Shown one piece after another: positions 1 to 8,177 of a DNA stretch of 31,287 nt. Both the position numbers and the translations under genes were made by a program. Below the pieces are notes generated by a model that was given only the letters and a program-made list of their open reading frames with translations, had not been told where the DNA came from and did not search any database. Source of the stretch: a virus; IMG/VR virus record IMGVR_UViG_3300042905_000399, positions 1 through 31,287 of that record; one strand, 5' to 3'. How positions within the stretch are numbered: the first letter of the stretch is position 1; the number at the start of each line of letters is the position of its first letter.

Positions 1-2803
1 GGTTCCGTGTTACTTCGGGCGCTTCTTCCGCCGCACCAAAGATATCTTGTTGGCCACGGGCTGCGGCCTCGTCTGCTGCGCGGTCACTACCGGTCAGAAC
101 AAACTCGTCACGCTCTTCGTCAGCCTTAGCTTTCTCTTCAGCCTTGCGCCTTTCATCTGCCTCGCGTTTAGCAGCAGCGGCCTCTTGCTCTGCCTTCTGA
201 CGCAGCTCTTCTTCCGTCTGGGCAGCAATGACAGGCTCGACCGGCGTCAGAGTTGGCGGTGCCGTACCGCGCTCAGCGCGAATCTCGGCCACCAGATCAG
301 GGCTAGTAGACCAGTTTTTCCAAGCAGCTTTTTTCTGACGCAGTTCTTCTATGCGGCGCTTAACTGCCTCAGGGTCACGGACATCAATGCCTTCAGCCTT
401 TGCAATAGCCGGGTCTTTGACTGTACCGCTGATGACCGACAAGCGCCTATCGATTTCCCGCTGTTTGCGCGCCGCGATCTTGGCCATCTCTTCGGCCTCG
501 CGTATGGCGCTGTCATCAAACCCAAACATGTCGGTGGTCGTGTCCCGCTCACTGGCCAGAGCTTTGACCGCCTGCATCATGTGGATGGCAGTGTTGGCAG
601 ACTTGCCATCCATCACGGCCTTGATGCCCACGCCTTGCAGCCTGGCATCGTTTGGTGCATTTAGCGCGATATAGAACGCGGCTTCGTCACCGACTTGATC
701 GGCCCTAAGCGAGTCGATGAGTTCATCGCTGCCTTGATTTGCGATTGTGAAACCCCGCTTGCCTTTATCCCGCGCCAGAAATCCTTTTGACTCGGCGGTT
801 TGCCTGTCGGTGCCGCTTTCCCGGAAGTAGTTGACATAATCCTTCACCTTTCCTTGGTCATCACGAATGTTGAGTTCCGCGTCCTTAATGGCCGCGTCCA
901 TCGCCGTGAACCCTTGACTCTCGTAGTAGATCTGGGCCGGGATCTTTTCCGTGCCGCTGCGCTGTGCCAGATCAAAGCGGTGACGGCCAGAGATGACCTC
1001 CAGCGATCCGTCCAGGCGCTGCCACACCGCAATGGGCGCAACGCCCTCAGTGGTGAACTTGCCGCCCAGCGGCTCAACCACGCCCTTCTTGTTGGCCCCG
1101 TACTTAAACTGGGGCACATCATCGGACAGCTTAAGATCTTTCACCGGGACGCCAACGATGGGGCGCCCCAAATCCATGTGTTGGGGCGGCGTGGGCTCAA
1201 ACGTTTTTGGCTTAGTTTCCGGAGGAACGGTTGGCGTTTCAGGCAAAGCTGCGGCGGCAATGGTTGGCTCAACAGCCGGAGGAGCGGCAGGCGGTGCAGT
1301 AGCCGGCTCTTCCTCGAGTTCTGCCCCGGTAGGCATGCCAGGGACGACATCTTCTTCAGTCTCTTGAAGAGGCCTGAATGTAAACGTCGGCTCTCGTCTT
1401 TCTCCTGCCGGAGCGGGCAACTCTCCCGTCTCTAGGCGTGGCTCAACCCTTGCAGCAGGCGCTACAGGCGGAACAGCGGGAACTGCCGGCGGCGCGGGAG
1501 GTGCTATCGATGGTACGCGGCCAACCCGAGCAAGTGTCTCTGCGCGCTGAGCATCTCGCAGGCTGGAGTAAACGTCGATGGGCGAGGTCAGGCCTTCTGC
1601 CAATCCCTCCATCAGGACATCTGCCGGACGATCTTCTCCAGTTGCCTTCTGGGCGGCAAACTCACCACCAGCACCCGCGCCCATTTGCAGGGCAAGCTCT
1701 TTGCCCCAGGCTGCTACGGTTGCCTTTTTGGCCGCGCTTCCGGTGAGCTTTCCGGCTGCAATCAGATCGTTGGCAGGCTGCATAAACCTACCAGCAAGAC
1801 CCATCGACAGGGCATCAAACGCGCCAACAATCAAGCCGCGTTTCGCACCCTTTTCTTTGATCTCGTCTAGGACTTTGGGATCTTGCAAAGCCCTGGCGAC
1901 TCTGGCGGGGTCCATCAGATCAATGCCTTTGTCTTGTAAGACATCGGCCATGACTGATGTGTACTCCATCGCGCCCGACCCGGCAAACGTCATGCCAGCC
2001 CTGACCGCCGCCCCAGCGGGTGCCGTTGCTATGGTTGCTGCCAGCGTCGGCGCAGTCACCAGCAGCGACTCTGCCAACATGGTGAAGGTTGCCCTTGGGT
2101 TGCGCAGCATTGCCTCTGCTGCTTCCCCGTATGTCGTTGCGTTCCCGATAGCTTCCATCCCCTGCTGGATAGCAGTTGATGGTGCCGCTGCTGCACGCTG
2201 TCTTGCGGTTTCTCTCAACCTAAACGCAGCCTGATCAGCATCAAAGGCTCCGGTGGAAAACAGGAAGCCCGTTGCCATATCTCCAAAACGAGTGTTGGCT
2301 CGCTTGAAGAGGTTAGCAGTGCCTTCTAAAACACCCGGCTCTCTGCCTGTAATCGTGGCCGTATCTGTCCGGGGCATTGCCCTGGCTCGAGCTGCTTCTT
2401 CAGGGGTTACATATTGCTCTCTGAAGTAAGGGCTGCTGCGCTCTTTGCCGCGCTTGATGATCTCGTTCCAGTTGACGCCGATGTTCTTGAATGACTGGAT
2501 GACTTGATTCTGGTCAAAGCCTTCCTCAAGCATGTTGACGGCGTCATTCAGCGCCTCTTGACGATTTCTATACGGCTTGGGCTGTGTTGGCTGGGGCGCG
2601 GCAACAACTGGCTCAGCAGCAGCTGGTGGCGCAAATACATCTGCAAAGCCTGCAAACTCACCAGACAGACCGGCAGGAGGAGGCTCTGCTCCTACGTTAA
2701 CAGCGCGTCTTGCAGGCTGTATTGGATCCGCCGAGACAACAGACCATCCATCAGGAGCCTGAGTGTTTTCTTGCGAAACAACGCTCCAAGGATCTTTTGC
2801 CAT
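1..2803 (-). CDS. Giant polyvalent protein with ParB/DdrB-like domain (N-terminal 934 residues; C-terminus beyond left edge)
   Basis: An open frame runs from the ATG at 2803 to position 1 without a stop, so at least 934 residues are present and the end lies outside the window. Residues about 1-110 are a Pro/Ala-rich leader that repeats WSVVS twice and then becomes helical. Residues about 235-400 are Ala/Gly-rich and partly hydrophobic, and about 410-540 are a Pro-rich linker. Residues about 540-700 match the ParB/sulfiredoxin-like domain of phage polyvalent proteins, with ISGRHRFDLAQ near residue 603, AELNIRDDQGKVKDYVNYFR and, further on, DMFGFDD. The visible end is a charged coiled coil followed by FVLTGSDRAADEAAARGQ. 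Known for the class: several effector domains fused in one protein, often thought to enter the cell with the DNA. Inference: an ejected protein, since it follows internal virion-type genes. The gene starts one base after the previous stop. Confidence 0.85.
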   Translation of the reverse strand, partial: MAKDPWSVVSQENTQAPDGWSVVSADPIQPARRAVNVGAEPPPAGLSGEFAGFADVFAPPAAAEPVVAAPQPTQPKPYRNRQEALNDAVNMLEEGFDQNQVIQSFKNIGVNWNEIIKRGKERSSPYFREQYVTPEEAARARAMPRTDTATITGREPGVLEGTANLFKRANTRFGDMATGFLFSTGAFDADQAAFRLRETARQRAAAAPSTAIQQGMEAIGNATTYGEAAEAMLRNPRATFTMLAESLLVTAPTLAATIATAPAGAAVRAGMTFAGSGAMEYTSVMADVLQDKGIDLMDPARVARALQDPKVLDEIKEKGAKRGLIVGAFDALSMGLAGRFMQPANDLIAAGKLTGSAAKKATVAAWGKELALQMGAGAGGEFAAQKATGEDRPADVLMEGLAEGLTSPIDVYSSLRDAQRAETLARVGRVPSIAPPAPPAVPAVPPVAPAARVEPRLETGELPAPAGERREPTFTFRPLQETEEDVVPGMPTGAELEEEPATAPPAAPPAVEPTIAAAALPETPTVPPETKPKTFEPTPPQHMDLGRPIVGVPVKDLKLSDDVPQFKYGANKKGVVEPLGGKFTTEGVAPIAVWQRLDGSLEVISGRHRFDLAQRSGTEKIPAQIYYESQGFTAMDAAIKDAELNIRDDQGKVKDYVNYFRESGTDRQTAESKGFLARDKGKRGFTIANQGSDELIDSLRADQVGDEAAFYIALNAPNDARLQGVGIKAVMDGKSANTAIHMMQAVKALASERDTTTDMFGFDDSAIREAEEMAKIAARKQREIDRRLSVISGTVKDPAIAKAEGIDVRDPEAVKRRIEELRQKKAAWKNWSTSPDLVAEIRAERGTAPPTLTPVEPVIAAQTEEELRQKAEQEAAAAKREADERRKAEEKAKADEERDEFVLTGSDRAADEAAARGQQDIFGAAEEAPEVTRN

Positions 2804-2804
2804 A

Positions 2805-5195
2805 TTACTTCACCCGTTTTGGATTGCCACTGCTGTCAAGCGTCCATACCTGCCCATTGCTAAATGTCGTATTTACGCCTGAGCGCAATTGTGCCTGTGC
2901 GGCAGCCGGCAGTCCACCATCATTAGCTGGCGCGGCGGGGGTTGCAGTTCCGGCACCGGCTCCTGGCCTTGGTTGCGCTGGCGCGGCGGCCCGGCCATCT
3001 ACGATCCCCTGAGCCATCTCATTAATTTTTTGGTTTTTAAAGGCCTCGGCCAAGCTCGTCGGATTGCCTTTTTCAGCATTGTCTTTGTCAATGCGCGCAA
3101 GCCTCCTGTACTCTTTGGCCATCGGATTGTCTCTTGGCAATCTTAGAAAAGCGTTTAGGGCGGTTGCCCGAGCGTCTTGCGCTTGACCCTGTGAGGTAAC
3201 TTGTTGCCCAGCCAACTGAACACCTTGCTGACCTGCTGCCGTCGCCGCAGTCTGCCTGATACGCTCCTGCGCTTGACCGGCTTCTTCCAGATACCTTACA
3301 TATCCTTCGTCCAGCAGATCTTCCATAGATCTTTGGTCGCCGGCTTTCTGCATCTTCGCGGCGTAATTTCTGGCAAACCTATCCGCCACAGAGGTTCTCT
3401 CGGCTGCAAGTCGAGCCCGCTGTTCACGGTCAAGCTGCTTCCCATACATGTCGATGGCCGAGCCAATCTCCTGGCGCTGCTCTGCCCTGCGCAAGTCTGC
3501 AATCTCTGCGGCTGATTTTGCCTCGGCCAGCTTCTGGGTGCGCTGTGCCTTGAGGTCTTCTGCGTATCCTTGCAGAGCTTCTTTTGATCCCTCAGCAATG
3601 TTTCTGAGTGCATAGGGAGACTGACCGCCCAGGATGCCAAGGCCAGCCTGGAGAAACCGCATACCGCGTTGCTTTTCCATGTCTCTTTGCGACATAGAAC
3701 CGGCCTTGAGCATATCCAAGTAGGCCTTGCGCTCAGGCGTTATGTTGGCTGTTTCGGACCCACCATATGCCCTCCTAATGTTTGCGAGGACTTCTTCAAA
3801 GCCTTTTGGTGCGACCGTGGGGGTCTGTCCAGCAGCGGCAGCGCGCCTTGCAGCTGCTTGTGCCTCAGCGACACCCTCATCGCCTTCAGCTGTAGATGTG
3901 CGCCCCGTCAGCGCAGCGGCGAGTCCAGCAGGCGGTTGAGCGGCAGGTTGAGCCACAGGAGCAGCAGGAGCTGTGGGAGGCGCGGCGGCGGCCGCAAGCC
4001 CAGTGGCAGGAGGCGCAAGAGATCGAGACGCTTCAGGAGCAACAGCCGCAGGAGCCGGCTCAGCAGCCGCAGCAGGGGCAGCCGCAGTGGGAGGTTGAAT
4101 TGCTTCTGGGACTCGACCGCCACCCATGCCGCGTGTGTTAACTATTGCGCCCGTCTGAATGTAAATAGGAACAGCATCCGGCCCAAACTCTCTGGCAATC
4201 TCAGCAATTTTTGCTTGGTCAGCCGCCCTAGCTTCTGGCGAGTTTCTGCCCTGTTCTTCTGCGGCTCTTTGTTCTTGCACCCTTCTTTCTAGAGCTTGCC
4301 TTTCAGCCTGCCGCGCTTCTATTCCTGGTGCATGAATTGCCTCTATCTCAGCCATCCCCATTTTGTATATATCAGAATCCATATCAACACTTCCCGGCCC
4401 CGGCTTATAACCGGCGCTAGGATCGTTGGGGTCTTGGATATACGGGTTGGTATCCGCTGATTCAGCAGCTTGTGGTTCTGCAGCCGCAGCAACCGAAGCA
4501 GGGGCGGCAGCTTGTGATTCTGCTGCTGCGGCAAGTCCCAAATTAACCCGCTCAAGAGGAACGGTAGGGGGAGTGAGGCGAGCCTCCGATTCCCCGGCCC
4601 TCATCTCGTCACTCGGTCCCGCAGTATTTATCAGCGCACCTCTTCTGTCCCTAGAGTACGACACCATTCGTCTGATATCAGAATCTCTATAACCTTCATC
4701 TTTATCTGTACGGCCACTTTCTTTTCTAAAGGCATCTGCAAACCTCTTAAAATCTGCAGGACTATTAAGCAAAATATTAAAGGCCCTGTAATCTTTTAAA
4801 AGCTCATCCTGACTCTCAAAAGGATCAGCCGAGGGAACGCCGCCACTCTGGAATGCAACGATCCCGCCGGAGTTAAAGTTTTCCTCACGGAACATATTGC
4901 CAAGAGGTATCCCCGCTACACCAGACTCGACTCGAGGCATTTCTTCCTGTGCATTGGCTCGCATAGCCTGCTCAATAACGGTTGGCATCTCGCCGCCACC
5001 AACCTGTTGAGCGGCTCGCAGGTTGGCTGCCTCTTGAGCCATCCTGGCTTTCTCACTGATGACGACGGGAACCACATCGGCAGGGATCTGCCCCATCTGA
5101 GCAAGACGGATGATTTGATTCTGAGGCAGAGCTGCCAAATCAGCTATTGACTGCTGATTGGCCTTTTGCACCTTAAGTGCGCCAAGGATGCTCAT
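2805..5195 (-). CDS. Internal virion / ejection-type protein, 796 aa, Ala/Pro/Gln-rich
   Basis: The ATG start is preceded by GGGAG. Residues 1-70 form a conserved-looking helical N-terminus, and a GGIVAFQSGG motif follows at 110-119. This Gly-Gly pattern recurs in internal proteins of environmental phages. Residues about 215-250 and 365-455 are low-complexity Ala/Pro/Gln. Residues about 465-720 are predicted long helices with heptad-like charge (QRDMEKQRGMRFLQAGLGIL starts at 503). The C-terminus ends with FSNGQVWTLDSSGNPKRV. No enzyme motif is seen. It lies between the polyvalent protein and another Gln-rich virion-type protein, with no tape measure gene in the region. That fits an ejected core protein of a short-tailed phage, comparable in role to T7 gp14-gp16 (inference). 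The coding assignment is firm; the function is not. Confidence 0.8.
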   Translation of the reverse strand: MSILGALKVQKANQQSIADLAALPQNQIIRLAQMGQIPADVVPVVISEKARMAQEAANLRAAQQVGGGEMPTVIEQAMRANAQEEMPRVESGVAGIPLGNMFREENFNSGGIVAFQSGGVPSADPFESQDELLKDYRAFNILLNSPADFKRFADAFRKESGRTDKDEGYRDSDIRRMVSYSRDRRGALINTAGPSDEMRAGESEARLTPPTVPLERVNLGLAAAAESQAAAPASVAAAAEPQAAESADTNPYIQDPNDPSAGYKPGPGSVDMDSDIYKMGMAEIEAIHAPGIEARQAERQALERRVQEQRAAEEQGRNSPEARAADQAKIAEIAREFGPDAVPIYIQTGAIVNTRGMGGGRVPEAIQPPTAAAPAAAAEPAPAAVAPEASRSLAPPATGLAAAAAPPTAPAAPVAQPAAQPPAGLAAALTGRTSTAEGDEGVAEAQAAARRAAAAGQTPTVAPKGFEEVLANIRRAYGGSETANITPERKAYLDMLKAGSMSQRDMEKQRGMRFLQAGLGILGGQSPYALRNIAEGSKEALQGYAEDLKAQRTQKLAEAKSAAEIADLRRAEQRQEIGSAIDMYGKQLDREQRARLAAERTSVADRFARNYAAKMQKAGDQRSMEDLLDEGYVRYLEEAGQAQERIRQTAATAAGQQGVQLAGQQVTSQGQAQDARATALNAFLRLPRDNPMAKEYRRLARIDKDNAEKGNPTSLAEAFKNQKINEMAQGIVDGRAAAPAQPRPGAGAGTATPAAPANDGGLPAAAQAQLRSGVNTTFSNGQVWTLDSSGNPKRVK

Positions 5196-5207
5196 GATTG
5201 CTCCCTA

Positions 5208-6287
5208 TCAAGCACGGTTAAGTATTTGTTGAAGACTGAGGTTGGCAAGACCAAGAGGGCCAGCCTCTTCTTGTTTGCTTACCTTGCCGCCTTCTTTAAA
5301 GAATTTACTTGCGCCGTATGCGCCCATTCCAAGGCCTGCCAGTTGAGATATAGGGCTTGGAGGCGGAGCGTACATGGTCTGCACAGTGCCCATCGGTGTG
5401 CCGCGCAATATGTTGGACATGAACTCCAGCTGCTGGTATGGATACCGCTGCTGGTTCATGAAGTCTTGATATTGCTGTCCCAGGCGCTGCTGCTCTAGCT
5501 GCTGTTGCTGCTCGCCAAACTGAGCCTGTAGGCCCATAATATCTTTGCGCTGACCAAACTCAGTCTGGCCAAGCTGTCCCATCTGCCCCGCGCCTTGGAG
5601 TGCAGTCTGCAAACCCTGCAAACCAAGCCCGGCCCCATATTGGCGGGACTGCTCGCGCATCTGCTGCTCACGGGCAAAGTTCTGCTGAGCCTGATCAAAA
5701 GCCGACATGTATCCACGAGCGCGGATGTCACCCATTTGAGTGCCCAGGTTGCGCTGCCGCTCCGCCTCAACGATAGCCTGACGGCCGCCACCAAACGCCC
5801 CGGAGCGAACCGCCTGCGCCTGATCAGCCATCCGCTGCATCTCAGACGAACGCTGGGCTTCACGAAGCTGGGGCTCCATCGCCATTTCGACGAACGGGTT
5901 CATGTACTGAGCAGCGCGTCCAGAGGTGAACTGTCCCATCCGGTAGGGGTCGTACGTTGTGCCCAAGGCTCCGTACGTAGCCGCACCAGCCATCTGCCCA
6001 GCCTGCTGCCCAAGTTGAGACGGCTGCATTTGCGCGGCGGCCGATTGAGCCTGCTGCTGCATAGGAGTAAAGCCGGCAATACGCTCACTCTGGTACTGTT
6101 GGTACGGGTTCTGATTAACGTCCGTCAGAGCCTGCGCTTTGCCAAGAGTCTCCTTGGCATACGGTTTAGCCCACTCTGGGAGGTCTGCTACTTGTGTTTG
6201 AGTGGGGGATGGCGAACCACCACCGCCGCCGCCAATACTCAGAATAAACCAATCGGGGTTGAACAACCACTTCCAAAGCTTAAACAT
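5208..6287 (-). CDS. Gln-rich internal virion-type protein, 359 aa
   Basis: The ATG lies downstream of AAGGAGC and overlaps the previous gene by 8 bases. The protein opens with an aromatic/hydrophobic stretch (MFKLWKWLFNPDWFILSI), then a six-glycine run at 19-24. Next is a short motif common in such proteins, LPEWAKPYAKETLGKAQAL. The centre (about 65-310) is extremely rich in Gln, Ala and Arg, with repeated short helices such as SEMQRMADQAQAVRSGAFGG. The C-terminus holds a KEGGKV motif. I recognise this composition and the LPEW...Y opening from internal or ejection proteins of environmental podoviruses. No catalytic motif is visible. Role as a virion protein is inferred from context. Confidence 0.78.
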   Translation of the reverse strand: MFKLWKWLFNPDWFILSIGGGGGGSPSPTQTQVADLPEWAKPYAKETLGKAQALTDVNQNPYQQYQSERIAGFTPMQQQAQSAAAQMQPSQLGQQAGQMAGAATYGALGTTYDPYRMGQFTSGRAAQYMNPFVEMAMEPQLREAQRSSEMQRMADQAQAVRSGAFGGGRQAIVEAERQRNLGTQMGDIRARGYMSAFDQAQQNFAREQQMREQSRQYGAGLGLQGLQTALQGAGQMGQLGQTEFGQRKDIMGLQAQFGEQQQQLEQQRLGQQYQDFMNQQRYPYQQLEFMSNILRGTPMGTVQTMYAPPPSPISQLAGLGMGAYGASKFFKEGGKVSKQEEAGPLGLANLSLQQILNRA

Positions 6288-6729
6288 TTAGATGCTCCTT
6301 GCGGTAGTCGTCAAACCGCTCATAAAACACAGCTTTCCAGACCTCTGGAAGAATCTCTTTAGCCTTCTCTGGACCGACACAAACATGTGCGGCATAGGCC
6401 AGAATATTGCCAGCAGCGTACCGCAGACTGTGCGCAATCTCAATACCGTGCGGGTCTTTGTCTCGCTCAAACTTATTTGCCGTCTCAAACGAAGAAACTA
6501 CAACCAACCACATGGGCAAGATGTCGTCTTGGATGCTGCGGTAAAACGGGTTGGCAGGAAGATAAACCAGCGCGGTCAGGAAGGCTTGGTTGATGGTGTC
6601 ATCGGATACTTCCTTGTCCCTGTCCACCATGTCATCCCAAGCGTGGGACAAAAACACAAACGCCCGAAACATGTTCAGGGCGTCTTGGTTCCCTCCGAAC
6701 CACTCAAGTTTGCCTTCTTCGATGTTCAT
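6280..6729 (-). CDS. Small helical protein with a DDxxD motif, 149 aa, unknown function
   Basis: The ATG overlaps the stop of the upstream 464-residue gene as ATGA, and the 3' end overlaps the next gene by 8 bases, so translation is probably coupled. The protein looks wholly helical and acidic, with no signal or membrane segment. Residues 28-37 read SHAWDDMVDR, an aspartate cluster D32-D33-x-x-D36 of the kind that binds Mg in class I isoprenoid synthases. A later conserved-looking stretch is LPANPFYRSI at 57-66. I have a weak memory of similar small proteins beside internal virion genes in environmental phages. The length is far too short for a full terpene synthase and no second metal motif is clear, so I assign no function. 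Confidence 0.75.
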   Translation of the reverse strand: MNIEEGKLEWFGGNQDALNMFRAFVFLSHAWDDMVDRDKEVSDDTINQAFLTALVYLPANPFYRSIQDDILPMWLVVVSSFETANKFERDKDPHGIEIAHSLRYAAGNILAYAAHVCVGPEKAKEILPEVWKAVFYERFDDYRKEHLNV

Positions 6730-8120
6730 GCTGGCAGGTACTTCTCTGCGCGAGTGTTCTTGGCCACTTTGCCTTTGCCGGTGGTTTTACCCCGAGCCCG
6801 TTGCACACGGTCCATCATGGCGTACAGCTTACGCGCACCAGCTTCGGTCGAACCGTTGCCCAGTTCGGAGACAATCCGAGCCGGGATTACAAACTCACCA
6901 TCGGCAAGACGGGCGGGACGTTTATTTGCAATCGTGGCAGGGATAGAGTCAGAGACACCGTCACCAGGGCCGCGCAGCAGCCTGCCGCCATCAGAGTAGT
7001 CGCCTAGGTGGGACATGCCTCCCGCTGCCATGCGCTCCTGGCCTGTAGACATGTCTACACCCAAGTCTGACACGCCACCACGGACGCGCTGCATGTCGTA
7101 GACGTTGGCATTGGACATGTTTTCTACGGTACCGCCATCTGCCAACCGGGTGTATTGAGGTTGGAAATACATGCGCTCGCCAGTAGAAGCTCCGGTATAA
7201 CCGGCCTCTGGATCTTCAACTCGACCAGGGCTGTAAGCAAAGCGCATCTGCTCCCGATCTAGTTCGGGCTGGTTGTATTTTGGTTGCTCCAGCAAAACAG
7301 GTGCTGCCGCTGCCAGACCGTATTTGGCCAAGTCTTTACCGGGCATTGCCTTGAATCGTTCGGCAAAAGTTGGGTCCGCGTTACGCGCTGCAATCTCGCT
7401 GGCTCGGAACGCCTCTTTGGGGGTGTTGCCTACGAACTCAGGAGTTACTGAAGGGGTTACTGTGGGAGGTGCAGACAATTGCGACATTGCCTGTAGATGC
7501 TCTTGTGCAGAGATTGGAGCCGCCTGCAGTGCGCTAGGGCTTATGGCGCCAGCCTGAGCCATTGGAGCTGCTTGTGCAGCAATAGCTTCCTGCATAACCG
7601 CTTGCTCTGCCGCCGTTGCCGCCCCAAAGTCATAAGGCGCTCCGGCAAGCCCAGTAACGCCCGCCTGTGCCGCCGGAGTTGCTTGCGCCGCAGCAATCTG
7701 CGCGGCTTGAGGATTGGCGACTGTCATACCGGGTCCGCCAGCAAGTCCAGCGCCCAGGCCAGCACCACCGTAAGCACCCAAACCAGCCATGATGCCCTTG
7801 CCCAGATCACCAGTACGAGCCGTCTGAAGTGCGCCCACGCCAAGGCCAATAGTCGCAGCGTTACTCAGCCCAGGAATGATCGCGGCACCAGCTGCACCGC
7901 CTGTTGCAAACATCAGCCCTGCACCAATAATGGCTGGCAACAGGTTGTCCAAGAACCCCGCCTCAGGCAAGCCCGTCTCAGGGTTAATACTTAGAGACCC
8001 CCCGTGGGCCATTGCCAGCGCCTGGAGCCCTGCAACTTCGCGTGGGCTCATGTGGATAAGCTGTGTATCGGGTCCGCGCCCCTGCGCGGCTAGGTGCTGG
8101 GCGGCAAGTTGTAGGCTCAT
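6726..8120 (-). CDS. Virion/ejection-type protein with hydrophobic Gly/Ala core and conserved C-terminal domain, 464 aa
   Basis: The ATG at 8120 has GAGG nine bases upstream. Residues about 55-135 are a long Ala/Gly-rich hydrophobic stretch (AIIGAGLMFATGGAAGAAII), which could insert into a membrane. Residues about 135-240 are low-complexity Ala/Gln/Pro. The C-terminal 81 residues, from 384, carry a recognisable block: GPGDGVSDSIPATI, RPARLADGEFVIPARIVSEL and STEAGARKLYAMMDRVQRAR. I know this block from internal or injection proteins of environmental tailed phages. It is the first gene of the internal-protein group and is coupled to the DDxxD gene by ATGA. Inference: a DNA-ejection or tail-internal protein that may help form a channel through the host envelope. 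Confidence 0.8.
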   Translation of the reverse strand: MSLQLAAQHLAAQGRGPDTQLIHMSPREVAGLQALAMAHGGSLSINPETGLPEAGFLDNLLPAIIGAGLMFATGGAAGAAIIPGLSNAATIGLGVGALQTARTGDLGKGIMAGLGAYGGAGLGAGLAGGPGMTVANPQAAQIAAAQATPAAQAGVTGLAGAPYDFGAATAAEQAVMQEAIAAQAAPMAQAGAISPSALQAAPISAQEHLQAMSQLSAPPTVTPSVTPEFVGNTPKEAFRASEIAARNADPTFAERFKAMPGKDLAKYGLAAAAPVLLEQPKYNQPELDREQMRFAYSPGRVEDPEAGYTGASTGERMYFQPQYTRLADGGTVENMSNANVYDMQRVRGGVSDLGVDMSTGQERMAAGGMSHLGDYSDGGRLLRGPGDGVSDSIPATIANKRPARLADGEFVIPARIVSELGNGSTEAGARKLYAMMDRVQRARGKTTGKGKVAKNTRAEKYLPA

Positions 8121-8177
8121 TTTTGCCTCACAAGAAAGGGGTTGATCGAGTCTATCATGGGGGGTTTATTTGATCAA
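8121..8177. other. Short intergenic gap, 57 bases
   Basis: One of the few gaps in the transcript. On the minus strand it carries GATCAA twice, the ribosome binding site of the 464-residue gene and a 13-codon ATG frame (8117-8158). The TGA of that frame overlaps the ATG of the gene as ATGA. No clear terminator hairpin or promoter is visible. Confidence 0.4.

Noticed and set aside
3908-4141. Leu/Arg-rich and Gln-rich alternative frames within the 796-residue gene
   Set aside because: They arise from frame shifts of Ala/Pro/Gln low-complexity codons.
8117-8158. 13-codon frame starting MIDSINPF before the 464-residue gene
   Set aside because: Very short and lacking conservation evidence; the ATGA overlap could be chance around the ribosome binding site.
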